Assembly: GCA_944390935.1 (NCBI GenBank)
Contig: CALXRU010000005.1
Span: forward strand, 1 to 64,000
Length of the DNA stretch: 64,000 nt
Source of the DNA: Acidaminococcaceae bacterium
Lineage (GTDB): Bacteria > Bacillota > Negativicutes > Acidaminococcales > Acidaminococcaceae
Reading direction: 5' to 3'
A program made the translations under genes and the position numbers. Within the stretch, counting starts at the first letter, position 1. The number at the start of each line of letters is the position of its first letter. Below are positions 58,949 to 64,000 of this stretch, in pieces. The notes below the pieces were generated by a model, which saw only the letters and a program-made list of their open reading frames with translations, was not told the DNA's origin and did no database searches.

Positions 58949-58969
58949 GCGCCCGGCAAATGCAGGCGC
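58949..58969 (-). terminator. Terminator of the pst-pho operon
   Basis: Stem GCGCC / GGCGC with inner GC pairs and CTTTTCTTTTT after it on the minus strand, about 40 bases after phoR. Confidence 0.7.
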
Positions 58970-59006
58970 AAATAAAAACAATACTATTTATTGTAAGGGT
59001 ATTGCG

Positions 59007-60671
59007 TTATTGTTTCTTTTTGGGCAGCACAATGGTTATGGTTGTGCCTTTGCCCAGCTCACTCTCCAAATCCACGCGACCCTTGTGGTAAAGCACGCCG
59101 TGTTTAACAATGGAAAGCCCAAGGCCCGTGCCGCCGGTTTCCTTGTTGTGGCTCTTGTCTGCGCGGTAAAAGCGTTCAAAAACACGCTCACGGTCCGCCG
59201 CGCCGATTCCGATACCGGTATCACTTACGCTGACGGTTACTTCGTCCGCGACGTCCGTAACTTTTACGCTGACGCTGCCGTTATCCTTGTTGTACTTAAT
59301 GGCGTTATCAACAAGGTTGTACACCACTTCGCTCAAAACGGACTGCACGCCGCAGACAACGGCATTGCTGCCCGCAACATCAAGCGTAATGCCGCGTTTA
59401 TCAGCCTTGTATTTTAAGCGCGCGGCAATGTTATGCGCCATGGCGTAAAGGTCAACGTCAACAAAGTCACCGACCGATTTATTTTCATCCAGCCTCGAAA
59501 GCTCCATTATCTGCTGAATCAGCTCAATCATATTTTCCGCTTCGGCGTGGATGCGTTCCAGAAAACGCTGCTTGTCCTCGTCCTTAACAAGCCCGTTTTT
59601 CATAATTTCCGCATAGCCAAGGATGGATTGCAACGGTGTTTTCAGTTCGTGCGACACGTTGGCGCTGAACTCGCGGCGCATTTGCTCGGCCGCCATTTTT
59701 TCGGTAACGTCGTAAATTAAAATTACGCTGCCGCTGCCGTTAACACTGCTGCCCGAAAGCTGGTAAAAGCGTTTGTCCCTTTCATAAAGCCCTTCACCCG
59801 AACCTGCGGCAGCGACTTTTTGCAAAAGGTCCTGCACCTCCTGCGCACGGTCAACGGTTAAAATATTTTTGCCGATAACATCTTTAGCGTCAAAGCCAAA
59901 AATTTTAGCGGCACTTTCGTTGATGAAAAGCACGTTCTGATGACCGTTCAGCAAAACCATGCCCTCGTTCATGTTGTTAGTAATTATGGTAAGTTCTTCC
60001 TGCTTGCTGCGCAGCTTGGCAAGGTTTTTGCTCAGCTGGCGCTTCTGCTTAGCAATACGCGTCAAAAACGGAGCCAGTTCGTCATAAGTGTCGTTGTCCA
60101 GCGGCTCGTCAAGGTTTACGTCATCCAGCGGCTGCACAAGGTTTTTGGTCAGCCTGCGGGCGACTATGCTTGCCAGCACCGCAACAAAAATAACAATGCC
60201 CAGCATGAAAGGCGTCATTCCCATTACCGATTTATAAATGCTGTCAATGGTTCGTGCCAGACGCAGAATTTTGCCGTCCTCAAGCCTTACGGCATAGTAA
60301 TAGGTAGTCTGGTCCAGCGTATCGCTGAAGCGTTCCTCCTCGCCGGAACCGTTGGCAATGGCTTCCATTACTTCCTGGCGCATAGCGTGGTTCTCCAGCG
60401 TTTTGGCTTCGGCCTGATTATCAAACAACACCGTGCCGTCGCTGTCAATCAGCGTAACGCGCACGTCACCGGTGTTTTCGGCAGCAATTTTATTTAAATA
60501 ATCATCGCCGCCGCTGGCCAGCCCCATGCTGATATAGCGCGCTTCCTGCGACAGTTCTTTTTTTGTTTCGTTAAAAAAGTCCTGCGAAACGACAAATGTA
60601 ATTAAAAGAGAAGCCAGCAGCACTGCCATTGCGGCAAGTGCTACCAGCGCACGGAAAATTTTATTTTTCAT
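59007..60671 (-). CDS. phoR: PhoR-like sensor histidine kinase
   Basis: Membrane sensor of phosphate status. 554 residues: transmembrane helices near 6-28 and 150-170 enclosing an outer sensor domain, then a linker, a PAS domain (about 230-330, ITNNMNEGMVLLNG), the H-box FSANVSHELKTPLQSILGY with the phospho-accepting His, and the ATPase boxes VYNLVDNAIKYN, SDTGIGI and GGTGLGLSIVKH. The ATG at 60671 overlaps the end of phoB by 11 bases. Confidence 0.93.
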   Translation of the reverse strand: MKNKIFRALVALAAMAVLLASLLITFVVSQDFFNETKKELSQEARYISMGLASGGDDYLNKIAAENTGDVRVTLIDSDGTVLFDNQAEAKTLENHAMRQEVMEAIANGSGEEERFSDTLDQTTYYYAVRLEDGKILRLARTIDSIYKSVMGMTPFMLGIVIFVAVLASIVARRLTKNLVQPLDDVNLDEPLDNDTYDELAPFLTRIAKQKRQLSKNLAKLRSKQEELTIITNNMNEGMVLLNGHQNVLFINESAAKIFGFDAKDVIGKNILTVDRAQEVQDLLQKVAAAGSGEGLYERDKRFYQLSGSSVNGSGSVILIYDVTEKMAAEQMRREFSANVSHELKTPLQSILGYAEIMKNGLVKDEDKQRFLERIHAEAENMIELIQQIMELSRLDENKSVGDFVDVDLYAMAHNIAARLKYKADKRGITLDVAGSNAVVCGVQSVLSEVVYNLVDNAIKYNKDNGSVSVKVTDVADEVTVSVSDTGIGIGAADRERVFERFYRADKSHNKETGGTGLGLSIVKHGVLYHKGRVDLESELGKGTTITIVLPKKKQ

Positions 60672-61341
60672 GTTCAGCACCTATGCGGTAGCCAACGCCG
60701 CGCACGGTTTCAATCACCGTACCGGCAGAACCGAGTTTTTGCCGCAGCGTGCGGATGTGGACATCGACGGTGCGGGTTTCACCGGCAAAATCGTAGCCCC
60801 AGATATCGGTCAGGAGCTGTTCACGGGTAAATACCTGCCCCGGGCGTTCCATCATTTTGTGCAGCACTTCAAACTCCTTGTAGGTCAGCACAATTTCTTC
60901 GCCGTCGACAAAAACCATGTGGCGCGCAATATCCATTTTAATCGCGCCTGTGGTTAATTCGTTGGATTTATCTTCTTTGATATAACGGCGCAGCACCGCT
61001 TTAACGCGCGATACCATTTCCATCATACCGAAGGGTTTAGCAATATAATCATCTGCACCGCTATCAAGCCCCATTACCTTGTCGAACTCCGAACCTTTGG
61101 CCGTAGCCATAATAACAGGGATGTCCGCAGTGCGCTTGTCACGGCGCAGACGTTTAAGCACAGCCATGCCGTCGTCACCCGGCAGCATGATGTCAAGGAT
61201 AATCAGCTGGGGCATAACGGTTTCCAATGCCTTAAAAAGGTCTTCGCTGGTTTCCAGCCCGATGGCTGGGAACCCCGTAGACTTTAACGTATAAACTTCC
61301 AGTTCGCGGATATTAGGATCGTCCTCCACGCAAAATATCAT
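60661..61341 (-). CDS. phoB: PhoB/PhoP-family response regulator
   Basis: 226 residues: receiver domain with acidic EDD near the N-terminus, phospho-accepting Asp in LIILDIMLPGDDG and the KPFGMMEMVSRV lysine, then an OmpR/PhoB winged helix (VFTREQLLTDIWGYDFAGETRTVDVHIRTLRQKLG in parts). GAGGAGG precedes the ATG. The first 29 bases overlap the end of phoU. Confidence 0.93.
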   Translation of the reverse strand: MIFCVEDDPNIRELEVYTLKSTGFPAIGLETSEDLFKALETVMPQLIILDIMLPGDDGMAVLKRLRRDKRTADIPVIMATAKGSEFDKVMGLDSGADDYIAKPFGMMEMVSRVKAVLRRYIKEDKSNELTTGAIKMDIARHMVFVDGEEIVLTYKEFEVLHKMMERPGQVFTREQLLTDIWGYDFAGETRTVDVHIRTLRQKLGSAGTVIETVRGVGYRIGAEHEK

Positions 61342-61993
61342 GTACCTTGTCCTCCTCGAGTGTTCCGGTTATCATAAACAATACCCATTGGGAAATGTTT
61401 ACGGCATGATCGCCAACTTTTTCAAAATATTTGGCAATCATCAGGTAATCTATAGCCTGCTCGCCGCTGTCCTGGCTATTGCGGATAATCTGGATAAGCT
61501 CGCGCTTTGCCTGGGCGAACAACTCGTCAACCTGGTCGTCATCGCGTTCAACTTGCTGCGCCGTGCGGATGTCGTTTTTAACAAAAGCATCCAGCGTGTT
61601 GGACACCATCTTTTTAGTTACGGCAGCCATCTGTTTAAGGATGGAAGTATCGTAATCCATTCTTATGGTATCCTGGCTTAAAATTTCGGCAATATTACCG
61701 GCAACCTCGCCGATGCGGCGCATGTCGGTTACAATTTTTAAAGCTGAGGAAATCTGGCGCAGGTCGGAAGCAACCGGCTGCTGTTTCAGCAAAAGGTTAA
61801 TGCAGATATTCTCCAATTCCCTTTCTTTTTCCTCTGTCTTTTTGCTTAAAATTATAATATCCCTCGATACTTCGTCCGTCGGGTTGTCAAGCGCATTGGC
61901 AACTTTTTCCAGAGCGTTTTCGCACAAGGTGCCCATAACAATAAGCTCGGTGTTGAGCTGCTCCATCTGGGCCATAAATCTGCTTCGTACCAT
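61313..61993 (-). CDS. phoU: Phosphate-specific transport regulator PhoU
   Basis: 226-residue helical-bundle protein with the two PhoU repeats (LEKVANALDNP and the DDQVDELFAQAKRELIQIIRN segment, KYFEKVGDHAVNISQWV). It connects the Pst transporter to PhoR signalling. The ATG shares one base with the pstB stop and its 3' end overlaps phoB by 29 bases. Confidence 0.95.
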   Translation of the reverse strand: MVRSRFMAQMEQLNTELIVMGTLCENALEKVANALDNPTDEVSRDIIILSKKTEEKERELENICINLLLKQQPVASDLRQISSALKIVTDMRRIGEVAGNIAEILSQDTIRMDYDTSILKQMAAVTKKMVSNTLDAFVKNDIRTAQQVERDDDQVDELFAQAKRELIQIIRNSQDSGEQAIDYLMIAKYFEKVGDHAVNISQWVLFMITGTLEEDKVHDILRGGRS

Positions 61994-62745
61994 CAGCCGA
62001 ACCTCCCTGTAATGTAATCTTCGGTTTGTTTTTCTTTAGGATTGCTGAACAATGTTTCGGTATCGTTAAACTCGATAACCTCGCCCAAAAGGAAGAATGC
62101 GGTTTTGTCCGAGATACGTACAGCCTGCTGCATGTTGTGCGTAACTATAACAATAGTATAATTCTGTTTTAATTCTACCGCAAGGTCTTCAATTTTTAAA
62201 GTGGAAATCGGGTCGAGCGCGGAAGTAGGTTCGTCCATCAACAGCACTTCGGGCTGCACCGCCAGCGCACGCGCGATGCAAAGACGCTGCTGCTGGCCGC
62301 CGGAAAAGCCCAGCGCGCTTTTATCAAGGCGGTCCTTAACTTCGTCCCAGATTGCCGCTTTGCGCAGCGAATCTTCAACGATGTCATCCAGCTTGCTTTT
62401 ATTGTGGATGCCGTGAGTCCTCGGCCCGAAAGCGATGTTGTCATAAACACTCATCGGGAAGGGGTTAGGCTTTTGGAACACCATGCCCACGCGTTTGCGC
62501 AGCAGGTTTACATCGTCGTTAAGGTAAATATCATCGCCGTTTAACAGCACCTTGCCGGTAACGCGGCAGCCTTCAACCAAATCGTTCATGCGGTTCAGGC
62601 ATCGCAGAAGCGTTGATTTACCGCAGCCGGAAGGGCCGATGAAGGCAGTGATTTCCTTTTCTTTGATGTGCATGTTAATGTCTTTCAAAGCGTGAAATTC
62701 GCTGTAATACAAATCAAGATTTTCTATCGTAATTTTATCTTCCAT
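61993..62745 (-). CDS. pstB: Phosphate ABC transporter ATP-binding protein
   Basis: 250 residues: Walker [10 protein letters not shown], signature LSGGQQQR-equivalent [16 protein letters not shown], Walker [14 protein letters not shown], and the PstB marks [13 protein letters not shown] ([14 protein letters not shown]) and [13 protein letters not shown]. Cytoplasmic motor of the Pst importer. AAGGGA precedes the ATG. Confidence 0.98.
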   Translation of the reverse strand: MEDKITIENLDLYYSEFHALKDINMHIKEKEITAFIGPSGCGKSTLLRCLNRMNDLVEGCRVTGKVLLNGDDIYLNDDVNLLRKRVGMVFQKPNPFPMSVYDNIAFGPRTHGIHNKSKLDDIVEDSLRKAAIWDEVKDRLDKSALGFSGGQQQRLCIARALAVQPEVLLMDEPTSALDPISTLKIEDLAVELKQNYTIVIVTHNMQQAVRISDKTAFFLLGEVIEFNDTETLFSNPKEKQTEDYITGRFG

Positions 62746-62747
62746 TA

Positions 62748-63602
62748 TTAGTTCCCTTTCATCAATTTACGTGCCATGTAAGAAGAAACAGCGTTGATTG
62801 CAATAACAATTACAACTAAGATTACCGCCGTCGCGTAAGCCTGCTTCATAAATAAGCCTTCGCTGGCAAGTACATACATATGCACCGCTAAAGTACGTCC
62901 GGACGAAAATACATCATGCGGCAGCGCGGCAACAGTGCCGGAGGTATACATTAAAGCTGCGGTTTCGCCGACGATACGGCCAATGCCGAGGATTACGCCA
63001 GCTAAAATGCCGGGGATTGCCGACGGCAGAACGATGGCAAACACAGTACGCAGCTTACCGGCGCCCAAACCGTAACTGCCTTCGCGGTAGCTGTCAGGAA
63101 TAGCCTTTAACGCTTCTTCCGTAGTACGCATAATCAGCGGCAGAATCATAATCGCCACCGTACAGGAGCCTGCCAGAAGCGAATAGCTCCATTTTAAATA
63201 GGTTACAAAGAACAGCATGCCGAACAGGCCGTAAACGATGGACGGAATACCGGAAAGCGTATCTGCCGTAACCCTTACCACACCGACGATTTTGTTATCG
63301 CGGCTGGCGTATTCAACAAGGTATATCGCTGCAAAAATGCCCAGCGGCGTCGCAATCGCCAGTGCCAGAAGCACCATGATAACCGTATCGACCAGTGCCG
63401 GGAACAGCGAAACGTTTTGCGTGTTATATTCAAAAGCAAACAAATCAAGGTTGATGTTGGGGATGCCCTGCATTAAAATGTAGCCCAACAAAAATGCCAG
63501 CGACATAAAAGTAACCACTGCCGAAACGAATACGCAGACAAGTAAAGCAATGGACACGGGGTCGCGCCCGTACCTGTACAGCGTTTTGCTGAGATTCATC
63601 AT
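62748..63602 (-). CDS. pstA: Phosphate ABC transporter permease PstA
   Basis: 284 residues, about six transmembrane segments with the binding-protein-dependent permease EAA loop ([25 protein letters not shown] in parts; [17 protein letters not shown]). The ATG overlaps the pstC stop as ATGA. Confidence 0.97.
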   Translation of the reverse strand: MMNLSKTLYRYGRDPVSIALLVCVFVSAVVTFMSLAFLLGYILMQGIPNINLDLFAFEYNTQNVSLFPALVDTVIMVLLALAIATPLGIFAAIYLVEYASRDNKIVGVVRVTADTLSGIPSIVYGLFGMLFFVTYLKWSYSLLAGSCTVAIMILPLIMRTTEEALKAIPDSYREGSYGLGAGKLRTVFAIVLPSAIPGILAGVILGIGRIVGETAALMYTSGTVAALPHDVFSSGRTLAVHMYVLASEGLFMKQAYATAVILVVIVIAINAVSSYMARKLMKGN

Positions 63603-64000
63603 TGCTGTACCACCTTACCCTTCAAATACGAGAACGTTAAATTGATAATAAGAATGAAAACAAACAGCACAACCGCCGTTGCAATCAGCGCGTCGCGGTG
63701 CATATCGGCGGCGTATCCCATTTCGATAACGATATTGGTCGTCATCGTACGCACACCTTCAAGCAAACCCTGCGGCATACGCGCCTGGTTGCCGGCAACC
63801 ATAATTACCGCCATGGTTTCGCCAACAGCACGGCCAAGTCCGAGAATAATGGCCGCCATGATGCCGGATTTTGCCGCCGGCACGATTGTAAAGAACACGC
63901 TGCGCACATGGCCTGCGCCAAGCGCCAGAGCACCTTCGTAATAGCTGTTGGGCACTGCCCTTAAAGCCGCTTCGGCAACGCTGATAAGCGTCGGTAAAAT
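63599..64000 (-). CDS. pstC: Phosphate ABC transporter permease PstC, 5' part outside the window
   Basis: Only the C-terminal part is present: the frame is open to the window edge and continues beyond it, reading ILPTLISVAEAALRAVPNSYYEG into the EAA loop ALALGAGHVRSVFFTIV. Two to three transmembrane helices follow. Together with PstA it forms the membrane channel. The upstream part of the operon, probably with the phosphate-binding protein gene pstS, lies to the right of the window. Confidence 0.95.
   Translation of the reverse strand: MLPTLISVAEAALRAVPNSYYEGALALGAGHVRSVFFTIVPAAKSGIMAAIILGLGRAVGETMAVIMVAGNQARMPQGLLEGVRTMTTNIVIEMGYAADMHRDALIATAVVLFVFILIINLTFSYLKGKVVQQ

Overview
The window looks like a chromosomal stretch of a low-to-mid GC Bacillota. 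The likely group is Negativicutes, near the Acidaminococcaceae. That placement is inference from three things: the mfd-to-lysS housekeeping order is the one known from Bacillus and Clostridia, the sporulation genes that normally interrupt it are missing, and the lysyl-tRNA synthetase carries a C-terminal Trbp111-type tRNA-binding domain. No rRNA, plasmid or prophage gene is visible. Nearly all genes lie on the minus strand. The plus-strand exceptions are putP, a DUF362 gene, a small DnaA_N-like gene, tRNA-Pro, a DUF2939-like gene and mscS.

Layout, left to right. 1-17.6 kb: mfd, spoVB-like, mazG, hup, divIC, S1 protein, tilS, hpt, ftsH, birA, coaX, dusB, greA and lysS, all read leftward, with a strong promoter at the left edge reading out of the window. 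17.6-24 kb: glpX, a Yip1-like membrane protein, sppA, pyrG, argS and a DUF1934 gene. 24-29.5 kb: accessory transport and redox genes, namely putP, two iron-sulfur flavoprotein paralogues (one with a Tat-lipoprotein signal), azlCD and DUF362. 29.5-35.5 kb: tRNA-Ser(CGA), tadA, an ABC-F ATPase, and the sugar-nucleotide set pgm, galU, galE. 35.6-37.7 kb: a two-gene Septu-type defence module (ptuA ATPase, ptuB HNH nuclease) without a retron reverse transcriptase. 37.8-46 kb: brnQ, tyrS, mscL with a zinc ribbon, a small DnaA_N-like gene, tRNA-Pro(CGG), a DUF2939-like gene, a DUF456/glyoxalase/2-hydroxyacid dehydrogenase operon, and mscS. 46-47.6 kb: rmuC preceded by a three-repeat type I-C-like CRISPR array with an AT-rich leader and no cas genes in view. 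47.7-56.2 kb: a glycolytic operon cggR, gapA, pgk-tpi (one fused gene), gpmI and eno, ending in a gamma-glutamyltransferase-family gene. 56.3-58.2 kb: queC, queT and queF behind a preQ1-I riboswitch with its own terminator. 58.2-64 kb: a small exported lipoprotein, then pstC (cut by the window end), pstA, pstB, phoU, phoB and phoR as one phosphate-response operon.

The most distinctive items are these: the Septu pair; the orphan CRISPR array, whose transcript would run straight into rmuC and whose leader-proximal spacer contains an inverted copy of the repeat end; the in-frame PGK-TPI fusion; the LysRS-Trbp111 fusion; the preQ1 riboswitch; the exported iron-sulfur flavoprotein; and several compact regulatory arrangements (a tyrS promoter inside the mscL terminator, a palindrome over the birA promoter, a structured greA leader). 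Most genes are confidently assigned from motifs. Starts were chosen from ribosome binding sites and often differ from the longest open frame.
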